From positions 1-20,239 of the IMG/VR virus record IMGVR_UViG_3300022467_001382: 20,239 bases of DNA; one strand, 5' to 3'. Positions within the stretch are counted from its first letter, which is position 1. Each line of letters begins with the position of its first letter. The stretch is from a virus. Both the position numbers and the translations under genes were made by a program. Positions 6,276-13,372 of the stretch are shown one piece after another. The notes beneath the pieces are model-generated. The model was not told the origin of the DNA, ran no database searches, and was given only the letters and a program-made list of their open reading frames with translations.

Positions 6276-8147
6276 TCAGGCCGCGGTGCCGTTGGCGGCG
6301 ATGTCCGCGCCGATGTTGGTCACACCGGTCGGGCTGATCGACGTGGTGACGAGACGGGAGTCGACGCCCGCCTTGGCCACGAAGTAGCCCTCCTCCGTGA
6401 AGAGCGCCGTGAAGTCGTTCTGGCCGAGGAGCACCGAGTCGTACAGGGTGTCCAGGGTCAGCACGTCCGACGTGCCCTTCACCCAGGTGCCCGCCGCGTA
6501 CAGCAGGAACTTGACGCTGGAGGCCCAGCTGGTGAAGGCGGTGTCAGCCGTCTCCGACGGGCTCTGCCAGTCGTAGACGAACTGCGGGGCCACGCCGCGC
6601 TCGGCGAACCACTGCGCGATGCGGGCGTCGTTGACGTCCGTCATGTCGACGCCGAGACGGCGGGACAGGTCGGAGCGGATCGCGCCGCGGATCCAGAACG
6701 GGAAGACCGCCTCGAGGGTCGAGCCACGCGCCATGCGGTACGTGTCGCGGTAGTGCTCCGTCTGGAGCTCGATCGCGGTCAGGACCGGGGCGAGCGCGCC
6801 GGCCTGCACGTCGGGGAGCGCGACCGAGGTCGACCCGAGCGCCATCTTGGAGATGACGTCCGCGTTGATCTTGTGGTCGTGGGCGACGAGCGCACCGCGG
6901 ATCACACGGGCCAGGTGCTCCGGGTACCCCCGGGCACCGAGGAGGCCGGAGGTGATGATCAGACCGTCGATGTCGAGGCGGTAGTCCTCGAACTCCGGCG
7001 GCTCGACGTGGTAGACGGGCTTGGTCCCGGCGGTGCCGTTGCCGACGCCATTCGAGTCCACGCCGTACTCACCGTCGACGTCCTCCTGCTCGGAGAAGTG
7101 GAAGCCGCGGATGTCCTGGTAGATCTCCTTGAAGGAGGGGCCAGGCGTGATCTGCACACCACCGCGGGTGACACCGATCTCCGGGAGCGAGAGGATGCCG
7201 TCGCGGCTCTCCAGCTCGAGGAACTCGTTGTAGAGGATCTCCGACGGGGCGTGCCAACCACCGGAGGCCACGAGCGAGTTGCCCTTGAGGTTGCGCTCGT
7301 CGGTGGCCCGCGTGACGACCTCCATGACGTGCTGGCGGTCGGTCGAGGTGATCGTCAGGTCCGCGGGGATGTCCTTGCGGATCGCCGCGAAGGTGCCGAT
7401 CTCGCGCATCTGCTGGCCGCGAGCCGCCGCACCCTCGTACTGGGTGAGGTTGAACGTGGACAGGCGGCGGTCGAGCGCCTTGCCGAGGTCGTCAAAGTCG
7501 ACGCCCGCGTCCTTGGCGAAGCCAAGGCCCTCGCCGCGGAGCGTGATGACGTCCTTCGCCGTCTTGCCGGAGCGCGAGGCGAGCGCCATGCGCGCGGCGG
7601 TCTGGACCTCCTGGCGGTTGCGGCCCTTGGGCAGCATCACCTGGAGCTTGCGGCCGTTCTTGCCGGAGGCGACCAGGGAGTCACCCTCCTGCACGACGTC
7701 CTCGCCGGCCAGGGCCTCGAGGTCCTCGACCGCGAGCTCGACGATGGCGGAGCCGTCGACGGTCGCGTCCGGGGTGGGCTCGGTGGCCAGGGTCTCGCTG
7801 CCGGCGGCGTCGGCCGCGGGGGCCTCACCCTGCGGGCGGACGCGAGCGGCCAGCGCTGCGGCGGCCTCCGCGTTCTGCGAGGCGAGCTCGGCGCGCGAGC
7901 CCTTCTCGCTGGCGAGCTTCTCGATCGCGTCGGTGAGGACGCCGAGCTTGGTCAGCGCCTCTCCGGTGACGTTGCCGTCGCCGTACGCGGTGTCGAAGGC
8001 TGCCACGGCGTCCGCGTGCAGCTGCTCGACCTCGGCGTCCGAGAGCTTCGAGAGATCGGTGGGGAGCTTGAACTCGGCACCGGTCGCGGCGCCCGAGTAA
8101 GCGGTGAGGCGGTCCACCAGCGGGGACCGCTTGCGGGGCTGGTTCAT
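6276..8147 (-). CDS. Major capsid protein with N-terminal delta-like domain
   Basis: A 623-residue protein. Residues 1-105 are helical (EVEQLHADAVAAFDTAYG, a coiled-coil-like scaffold or delta region). Residues 106-160 are acidic and flexible and end in SLVASG (157-162). Residues 163-290 are basic and mixed (DVITLRGEGLGFAKDAGVDF). From 291 on comes the HK97-fold coat protein, beginning SLVASGGWHAPSEILYNEF and followed by LPEIGVTRGGVQITPGPSF, GLLGARGYPEHLARVIRGAL (axial helix), and WIRGAIRSDLSRRLGVDM. The LVASG|GWHAP border is a good candidate for the maturation cut and would leave a mature subunit of about 328 residues. The start at 8147 has AAGGAG 6 nt upstream, directly preceded by a hairpin. 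It has its own leader after a terminator, suited to very high expression. Confidence 0.92.
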   Translation of the reverse strand: MNQPRKRSPLVDRLTAYSGAATGAEFKLPTDLSKLSDAEVEQLHADAVAAFDTAYGDGNVTGEALTKLGVLTDAIEKLASEKGSRAELASQNAEAAAALAARVRPQGEAPAADAAGSETLATEPTPDATVDGSAIVELAVEDLEALAGEDVVQEGDSLVASGKNGRKLQVMLPKGRNRQEVQTAARMALASRSGKTAKDVITLRGEGLGFAKDAGVDFDDLGKALDRRLSTFNLTQYEGAAARGQQMREIGTFAAIRKDIPADLTITSTDRQHVMEVVTRATDERNLKGNSLVASGGWHAPSEILYNEFLELESRDGILSLPEIGVTRGGVQITPGPSFKEIYQDIRGFHFSEQEDVDGEYGVDSNGVGNGTAGTKPVYHVEPPEFEDYRLDIDGLIITSGLLGARGYPEHLARVIRGALVAHDHKINADVISKMALGSTSVALPDVQAGALAPVLTAIELQTEHYRDTYRMARGSTLEAVFPFWIRGAIRSDLSRRLGVDMTDVNDARIAQWFAERGVAPQFVYDWQSPSETADTAFTSWASSVKFLLYAAGTWVKGTSDVLTLDTLYDSVLLGQNDFTALFTEEGYFVAKAGVDSRLVTTSISPTGVTNIGADIAANGTAA

Positions 8148-8159
8148 TGGGTTCTCCTT

Positions 8160-8194
8160 GTTGAGAGTTGGGGACGATGAACGTCCGTCTCAAC
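8160..8194 (-). promoter_or_regulatory. Hairpin abutting the capsid-gene RBS
   Basis: On the minus strand GTTGAGA (8194-8188) pairs with TCTCAAC (8166-8160), and inside it GGACG (8186-8182) pairs with CGTCC (8176-8172) around the 5-nt loop TTCAT; the internal loop is 1 by 5 nt. The stem ends exactly where the AAGGAG RBS begins (8159-8154). Hairpins placed just 5' of an exposed RBS are known to stabilise mRNAs and keep the site open, and that is the likeliest role here. Confidence 0.6.
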
Positions 8195-8242
8195 GAGGCC
8201 CTGCCAGAGGCGGCAAATGCCGCGCCATCCGCGATCGAGCTG

Positions 8243-8251
8243 ATCGTAGCA
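8243..8251 (-). promoter_or_regulatory. Candidate extended -10 promoter of the capsid operon
   Basis: The minus strand reads TGCTACGAT: an extended -10 (TGn) followed by TACGAT, which matches 4 of 6 bases of TATAAT. It sits downstream of the terminator at 8290-8316 and 96 bases before the capsid start codon, the place where a separate promoter is needed. No convincing -35 lies at 16-18 bases, so the call rests on position and the extended motif only. Confidence 0.3.
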
Positions 8252-8263
8252 GACCGATCGGTC
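8252..8263. promoter_or_regulatory. 12-bp palindrome beside the candidate capsid promoter
   Basis: GACCGATCGGTC is a perfect palindrome directly upstream of the extended -10 candidate, in the spacer where an operator would overlap RNA polymerase. It could bind a dimeric regulator. Short GATC-centred palindromes arise often in GC-rich DNA, so this is weak by itself. Confidence 0.3.
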
Positions 8264-8289
8264 GATTTGCGCGGCCCACAATGAAAGGA

Positions 8290-8316
8290 ACCCGCCCAGC
8301 GTGTCGCTGGACGGGC
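8290..8316 (-). terminator. Rho-independent terminator after the lysin gene
   Basis: In the minus-strand RNA CCCGUCCAGCG (8315-8305) pairs with CGCUGGGCGGG (8301-8291) through 11 bp, including one U-G pair, around the 3-nt loop ACA. It is followed by UUCCUUU. The same hairpin made from the plus strand would carry a C-A mismatch, so the structure favours the minus-strand transcript. It lies 80 bases past the lysin stop and separates the upstream head genes from the capsid leader. Confidence 0.7.
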
Positions 8317-8395
8317 CCAATCTGATCTCCGGGGGAGGCGATCTGGCTCCACGCTACCCCCGAATTGGGGATGTCGTCTATGCCGGATCGGCGTG

Positions 8396-9469
8396 TCAGA
8401 ACTTGCCGGCGTTGAGCGCGTTCTGCAGCGCGCGGATCGTGTTCGGCCCGCGCACCCCGTCGATGCCGCCCGGGTTGAAGCCGCGGTTGGCGAGGTACTG
8501 CTGCAGGTGGCGGTTGGTGTCCGGCCCGCGCTTGCCGTCCACCCCGGCGCCGGTCTTGCGCTGCTCGGCAGCGATAGTGACCGGACCCTCGATGCCGTCG
8601 GCTGGCACGCCGAGCGCGCGCTGCTCCGCGGAGATCGTCGCGCGTCCGAGGATGCCGTCGACCACGAGGCCCACGCCGAACAGGTGGCTGTCGGTGACTG
8701 GGCCGTAGATCCCGTCCGCGGTGATGCCGACACTCTGCTGGAACGCCTTGACCGCCGCGGTGGTCTTCGGGCCGTACACCCCGTCCACGCCGCCGGTGTC
8801 GTAGCCGCGCGCCACGAGGGCCCGCTGCACGTCGATCGTCGCGCGCGAGGTGATGTTCGTCGCGCCCGCCGGAGCCGAGGAGCCGGAGCCACCGGAGGCC
8901 AGCTGCGTCGAGCCGCCGAAGTCCGCCTGCAGGTTGCGGCAGAAGTCGATCATCCCGTTGACGTTGTGGCCGTTGGAGTACTGGTAGACCGCGGCGCGCG
9001 GGTCGACCTGTCCGCCGGACCACGCGTAGGTCTGGAAGCCCCACTTCGTCACGCCGGCGTCGAGCGCCTTCTTGACCACCCAGTAGCCGCCGTAGACGCC
9101 GGCACGGCCGCCGAGCACGCTGTTCGCGCCGCGCAGCGCGTCGTTGATCGCCGCCTGCTGGGAGTCGTTGGCGTCGAAGTCCACGCAGAAGTAGATCGGC
9201 TGCGCGGGCAGGCCGTTGTTCTTCCGGTAGGTCTCCGCCTTCTGGGCGCAGGCCACGCCCGCGGCGTAGCCGCCGAGCAGCTCGCGGCCGTCCTCCTCGT
9301 AGATCAGGAACACGGCGACGCCGTTGCCCACGAGGTCGTTCCACTCGCTCTGGTTGATGCCCTTGCTGGCGGTGTTGTACCAGAGGTAGCGGCCGGCGAA
9401 CAGCTTGCCGGCGTTGTGGAGGACGGCGCCTCCGGGTCGGGCGAACGAGTAGTCGCAGCCTTCGGCCAT
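8396..9469 (-). CDS. Lysin: DUF1906 glycoside-hydrolase-like domain plus DG-repeat wall-binding tail
   Basis: A 357-residue protein. Residues 1-185 match the DUF1906 / Rv2525c-like fold, a TIM-barrel related to GH25 lysozymes: GCDYSFARPGG at the start, FAGRYLWYNTASKGI, then VFLIYEEDGRELLGGYAAG (acidic 58-60), PIYFCVDFDAND (acidic D97, D99) and GVYGGYWVVKKAL, ending with YQYSNGHNVNGMIDF. A Gly/Ser linker (190-205) leads to a peptidoglycan-binding region with six copies of D-G-x-x-G-x-x-T at residues 229, 252, 271, 291, 311 and 337. There is no signal peptide. It most likely cleaves host peptidoglycan as the endolysin, or as a virion-associated hydrolase given its place among head genes. AGGAG lies 9 nt before ATG 9469. 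No holin gene is recognisable beside it. Confidence 0.85.
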   Translation of the reverse strand: MAEGCDYSFARPGGAVLHNAGKLFAGRYLWYNTASKGINQSEWNDLVGNGVAVFLIYEEDGRELLGGYAAGVACAQKAETYRKNNGLPAQPIYFCVDFDANDSQQAAINDALRGANSVLGGRAGVYGGYWVVKKALDAGVTKWGFQTYAWSGGQVDPRAAVYQYSNGHNVNGMIDFCRNLQADFGGSTQLASGGSGSSAPAGATNITSRATIDVQRALVARGYDTGGVDGVYGPKTTAAVKAFQQSVGITADGIYGPVTDSHLFGVGLVVDGILGRATISAEQRALGVPADGIEGPVTIAAEQRKTGAGVDGKRGPDTNRHLQQYLANRGFNPGGIDGVRGPNTIRALQNALNAGKF

Positions 9470-9494
9470 GTGCTTCTTCTCCTGTCGGATCGGG

Positions 9495-9698
9495 TTACTT
9501 CGGGGCGATGGTCGCGCCGATGCGGACGGCCGCGGCCTGAGCCTCGAGCAGCGACCCGGTGAAGCTCTGGGTCTTGCCGCTCGAGGTCGTCAGCGTGAAG
9601 CTCTGGGTCTGGCTGGCCAGGCCGCCGGCCGGCGTCTGCCCGGACGGACGGCTCCCGTGGCCGTGAGCCTGCGGCTTCGGCTTGTTGCAGTCGCACAT
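9495..9698 (-). CDS. Small MCDC-motif protein (DUF7196-like)
   Basis: A 67-residue protein starting MCDCNKPKPQAHGHG. A short Cys/His-rich basic N-terminus is followed by FTLTTSSGKTQSFTGSLLEAQAAAVRIGA, a beta hairpin and helix. Tiny proteins that begin M-C-x-C-N and end with such a 'T..eA.a.a...G' element are common in actinophage head modules; I associate them with DUF7196, from memory. Function is unknown, perhaps a metal-binding accessory. It starts 2 nt after the protease gene stop with AGGGG 8 nt upstream, so it is probably translationally coupled. It lies 25 nt before the lysin start. Confidence 0.65.
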   Translation of the reverse strand: MCDCNKPKPQAHGHGSRPSGQTPAGGLASQTQSFTLTTSSGKTQSFTGSLLEAQAAAVRIGATIAPK

Positions 9699-9700
9699 GG

Positions 9701-12700
9701 TCAGATCCCCTTCCGCTGCAGCGCACGCTTCGCGGCGTACGCGCTCACCTTCGCCTCGGTGCTCGCGGCCAGCGCGCGGCTGCGGAGCTCCTCGGCCTGC
9801 ATGTTCCGCTCGCGCTGCGCCGCCTTCTTCAGGTAGCGCAGGTCCTCGAGCGAGAGCGCACCGGGCTTTCCCGGCGCGATGACGCGCTCCGGCGGGAGCA
9901 TCCCGGCCGCCTGCAGCGTCTGCAGCGCGCCCGAGGCCACCAGGCCACGCGGCCGCGGCACCGGGAAGCCGGGCTGGTTGACCGCAAGGCCCATCACCAG
10001 CTCCATCGAGCCGTCCGCCTGTCGGCGCCAGTCACCGGAGAGCGGGCTGGCCTTGAACGCGCGGATCTGCGCCGGCGTCGCGTCGGGACGCAGCGCGCCC
10101 GCGACCCAGATGCCGTACTCGTCCTCGCCCGCGTGCACATCGGCGATCGCCATTCCGGTGTTCTCGTAGTGGTCCAGCGTGCGCCGGGTGTTCCAGTGGC
10201 CCTCGGCGTGCCGGGTGTTCATCACCAGGCGGCCGACGCCGACGTCCTGGCCCTCTGCGGTCGTGACGACCCCGAGGTGGAACAGCGCGTAGCCGCTGCG
10301 GCTCTTCGGCGCGGTGACGCACTCGCTGACGCCGTTCGGCATCGCGAGGTGGCAGACGTCGAAGGTGGCCAGGTGGCCGTAGACGCGGCCCTCGGGCGTG
10401 ACGTGGATCGGCGTGCGGCCGGCCAGGTGCGGGTTCTCGAACCAGGCCTTCGGCGGCGCGATCGGCGCGGCCAGCGGGCGCTCGGCGATCTGGGCACCCG
10501 AGGCCACGAGGGCTCGCTGCTCCGGCTCGTAGCGCGGGCCGTTCTCGATCGAGAACTCGTCCTCGACCGCAGCCATCTTGGCCTTCGGCTTCTTGCCGGA
10601 GTCCTCACCCGAATCGGCCGGTGCGCCGGAATCCGCAGGAGCCCCGGAGTCCTCTGTCGCACCCGAGTCTGCCGGCGCACCGGAGTCGTTCGCTCCGGAG
10701 TCCGCCGCCCCGCTGTCCGCCGGAGCGGTACCGGAGTCGGCGGCTCCGGAGTCCTGCGCACCACTGTCGCCCGAGTCCGCGCCGCTGTCAACGCCGCTCT
10801 CGGCACCGGAGTCGGTGGCCAGCGGGTTCGTCGGCGCGGGCGGGTTCGCGTCCACGTCGTCGGTCGCCGCGAAGATCGCGTCGAGCACGGTCTTCTGGGT
10901 GCCGATCTCCGTGCCGTCCTCACGGGTGAGCGTCCACTCGGTCCCGTCCTCGTTTGGCGTGATCGTCCAGCCCACCTCGTTGGTGAAGCCATCGCCGCTC
11001 GGCTGGAACCCGAGTGCCTCGGCGACCGCGGCGTTGGCCTTGATCGTCGCGGCCTTCTTCTGGTCGTCGGTGAGCGCCGCGAAGTTCAGCTCGGCCGGGT
11101 TCAGCTCGACGGCGTGCTTGGCCGCCTTCTTGGCGCCGGTCGCCGCCTTCATCGCCTCCCACTGCGCGACGGCGGCCGAGGCCTTCGCCACGGTGGACGC
11201 GTTGACGTGCGGCGCCTTGGACTTGCCGGTCACGGTGCCGCCGCGGGCCCAGCGCTTCGCCACGTTGACGGCCACCGCGATCGCGCGCGACTGGCTGTAG
11301 CTCGGGTTCGCCTTGCGGATGTGGCTGGCCAGGAACTTGATGTAGGGCGGCAGTCCGCCGGCCTTCTCCACCCAGTTCTTGCGCTTGTAGGTGTCGGTCA
11401 GCGCGCCCCAGGCCGGAGCCGAGACGATGGCCGGCTCGATCGACACCGGCGTCGGCACGGCCTCCGGGGCCTGGCCGACGTTGATGTCGATGTCGAAGTC
11501 GCTGTCGATGCCGGGCTCGGTGACGCCGATGCCGTGGCGGTCCAGCGTCTCGTCCCAGTCCACCGGACCGGTCGGCTTGCCGGGGATCGTCTCGGCGACC
11601 GCGGCCTCCACGCTGCCCGCCGCCGAGTACGGCGAGAGCACGCGGGTCAGCTCATGCAGCTCCTTGCGGGAGACGTTGGTGGTCTGGTCCGCGTTCTCCG
11701 CCTTGTTCAGCGCGACCAGGGCGTCGTCGATGTCCTCCGGGCCCTGCTTGCCGAGCGCGGTGATCGCCTGGTTGATGAAGCTCTTGGCGTCCTGGCCGAT
11801 GTCCAGGCCCTCGAGGGTGGCCACCGCCGCCTCGATTGCCTCCGCCGCCTCGCCGAGGTCCTGCATGTAGTCGCCGGCCTCGATGAAGTCGCCGAGCACG
11901 CCGACCAGCTCGTCGCTGTCCATGTCCCAGCTGCGGCGGAAGGTGGCGACCGCGGCCTGCTCGTCGGCGGTGCCCTCGTACGGCGTCAGGAAGTAGGCGT
12001 TCCACGCGGCGTCGCGCACGGCGCGCGCGGCGGCCTCCACGACGATGCCCGACTCGCGGATCGTCTTGGAGTCGCCGGAGTTGATCGCCGCGGTGGAGTC
12101 CTCGGCCGCCTGGATCAGGTCGGCGAGCGCCTTGCCGATCGGCACCCGGTCGAAGGTCTCGGCGTGGTAGTCGGTGCCGAGGTAGTCGAGCACGTCGTCC
12201 ACGGTCACCGTGCCGAGGGTCGAGGTGTCGTCGGCCGAGATGATCTTGGCCAGGTCCTCGAGCACGGTGTTCAGCGACTCCACGAGGTCGGCCGGCTTGG
12301 CCAGCGGCCCCTTGTTGCCGAAGTCGTAGTCGTGCCAGTCCTCGGTGGCGTGCTTCACGTCCGCGAAGCTCGCGCCCTGACGGGCCAGCTCCATCCGGCG
12401 CTTGAGCGCAGCGGCCTGGTTCTTGGCGAGGATCTTCTGGAACAGCGCGTCGATCTCGTCCTTGAGCGCCTGGATGTCCTCGTCGTCGAGCGGCGCGTCG
12501 TCGCCCGCGGCGTCGTCGGTCGCGGTCTCGTCGTCGGCGATCTGGTCGCCGCTGTCCACACCGCTGTCCACAGCCTGTGCACCGCTGTCGGCCGGCTGGT
12601 AGTCGTGGTCGGTGTCGCCCGACTCGGTGAGGTCGTTGTCGCCGTCGTGGTCCGGGTCCGGGTTGGCCGGCGTCGGCTGCGCGCCGGAGTCCGCGGCCAC

Positions 12701-13291
12701 CGCGCCGCTGTCCTGCACACCGGAGTCGGCACCGGAGTCCTCGCCGCTGTCCTCCGTGGTCACCGTGTAATGCGCGATCCGCGCCGGCGCGAAGGCCGGG
12801 ATCGCCACGATCGTAGCGGCGCGCACACGCGCGGCCGTGGTGACCATGACGTCCTCCTCCTCGTTGGAGAGGGTGACGCCGTTGGAGGCCACGTCCACGC
12901 CGGAGCGCACCTCGAAGCCCACGTCGTCGAGGTCCATCGAGATGCCGTTGGTGAGCTTCTTCATGACGTGGCGCAGCGCCTCGGATCCCGCGACGCCCTC
13001 CTCGTCGAAGTCGCCGTCCGCCCAGATCACGCTGGTGTTCGCCGGAAGGTTGATCTCCGGCTCGCCCATCTCGGCCAGGCGGCTGTTCGCCTCGTCGAGG
13101 CCGATCCGCTCGAGGGACTCGATGTGGCCGACGACCTGCGCGCCGTCATGAGCGCCGACGTCCTCGGCGGTGTAGCGAAGCGGCACCGGGAGCGAGTCCC
13201 AGCGCAGTGCCTCCGGCTCGATGAAGCGGTTGTCCCCAGTGGGCGCGTTCTCGAAGCCGATCGGACCCTTCCAGCGGTTGAGCGTGCCCAT
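9701..13291 (-). CDS. Giant capsid maturation protease-scaffold polyprotein
   Basis: A 1196-residue protein in five parts. (1) Residues 1-178: the prohead-protease domain, with PTGDNRFIEPEALRWDSLPVPL, His 48 and His 56 in HDGAQVVGHIES, a probable catalytic Ser 118 in NGISMDLD, and the closing ATIVAIPAFAPARI. (2) 181-248: an acidic DSG-repeat linker. (3) 270-810: a helical middle with coiled coils (ALKDEIDALFQKILAK), including a basic domain at 635-716 (KRKNWVEKAGGLPPYI, then SRAIAVAVNVAKRWARGG). (4) 827-899: a second DSG linker. (5) 920-1196: the conserved actinophage C-terminal protease-associated domain (GRVYGHLATFDVCH, HYENTGMAIADVHAGEDEYGIWVAGALRPD, SGDWR, NQPGFPVPRPR). Such proteases usually reach 500-700 residues, so the extra mass is the middle, plausibly a built-in scaffold. 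LVASG at 928 and 1117 could be self-processing sites. GGGAG lies 6 nt before ATG 13291. Confidence 0.88.
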   Translation of the reverse strand: MGTLNRWKGPIGFENAPTGDNRFIEPEALRWDSLPVPLRYTAEDVGAHDGAQVVGHIESLERIGLDEANSRLAEMGEPEINLPANTSVIWADGDFDEEGVAGSEALRHVMKKLTNGISMDLDDVGFEVRSGVDVASNGVTLSNEEEDVMVTTAARVRAATIVAIPAFAPARIAHYTVTTEDSGEDSGADSGVQDSGAVAADSGAQPTPANPDPDHDGDNDLTESGDTDHDYQPADSGAQAVDSGVDSGDQIADDETATDDAAGDDAPLDDEDIQALKDEIDALFQKILAKNQAAALKRRMELARQGASFADVKHATEDWHDYDFGNKGPLAKPADLVESLNTVLEDLAKIISADDTSTLGTVTVDDVLDYLGTDYHAETFDRVPIGKALADLIQAAEDSTAAINSGDSKTIRESGIVVEAAARAVRDAAWNAYFLTPYEGTADEQAAVATFRRSWDMDSDELVGVLGDFIEAGDYMQDLGEAAEAIEAAVATLEGLDIGQDAKSFINQAITALGKQGPEDIDDALVALNKAENADQTTNVSRKELHELTRVLSPYSAAGSVEAAVAETIPGKPTGPVDWDETLDRHGIGVTEPGIDSDFDIDINVGQAPEAVPTPVSIEPAIVSAPAWGALTDTYKRKNWVEKAGGLPPYIKFLASHIRKANPSYSQSRAIAVAVNVAKRWARGGTVTGKSKAPHVNASTVAKASAAVAQWEAMKAATGAKKAAKHAVELNPAELNFAALTDDQKKAATIKANAAVAEALGFQPSGDGFTNEVGWTITPNEDGTEWTLTREDGTEIGTQKTVLDAIFAATDDVDANPPAPTNPLATDSGAESGVDSGADSGDSGAQDSGAADSGTAPADSGAADSGANDSGAPADSGATEDSGAPADSGAPADSGEDSGKKPKAKMAAVEDEFSIENGPRYEPEQRALVASGAQIAERPLAAPIAPPKAWFENPHLAGRTPIHVTPEGRVYGHLATFDVCHLAMPNGVSECVTAPKSRSGYALFHLGVVTTAEGQDVGVGRLVMNTRHAEGHWNTRRTLDHYENTGMAIADVHAGEDEYGIWVAGALRPDATPAQIRAFKASPLSGDWRRQADGSMELVMGLAVNQPGFPVPRPRGLVASGALQTLQAAGMLPPERVIAPGKPGALSLEDLRYLKKAAQRERNMQAEELRSRALAASTEAKVSAYAAKRALQRKGI
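10595..10813 (-). repeat. DSG-repeat linker 2 of the maturation protease
   Basis: Residues 827-899 contain 14 DSG triplets and one ESG, in units of four to seven residues (DSGA, AADSG, APADSG). The tract is acidic and almost certainly disordered. It separates the helical middle from the conserved C-terminal domain. At DNA level it is a degenerate tandem repeat, not an exact one, which suggests the protein composition rather than the DNA is under selection. Confidence 0.9.
12548..12751 (-). repeat. DSG-repeat linker 1 of the maturation protease
   Basis: Residues 181-248 carry eight DSG triplets in two bunches, around a segment rich in Asp, Pro and Asn. The tract follows immediately on the protease domain and precedes the helical middle. 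The phrase YQPADSGA at 231-238 recurs exactly in the neighbouring DSGA protein. Confidence 0.85.
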
Positions 13292-13372
13292 CGTGGTCTC
13301 CCGGTGTTGGCGGTGGCTATCGGGCAGATGCTACCATCCGGGATCACTTCAGCGTCGGAAGCGGCCCAGCGC

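Noticed and set aside
5127-8180. A 1017-codon plus-strand open frame
   Set aside because: It is the antisense shadow of the capsid and second head genes. Its composition is biased, it resembles no known protein, and no RBS supports its start.
10595-10813. A DNA tandem repeat that might be a CRISPR array or VNTR
   Set aside because: Units are 12-21 bases, degenerate and in frame with a DSG-coding tract. There are no uniform repeats with unique spacers.
13292-13372. Promoter or terminator between the MuF and protease genes
   Set aside because: The 81 bases hold only a good RBS; I see no hairpin with a U-run and no -10/-35 pair.
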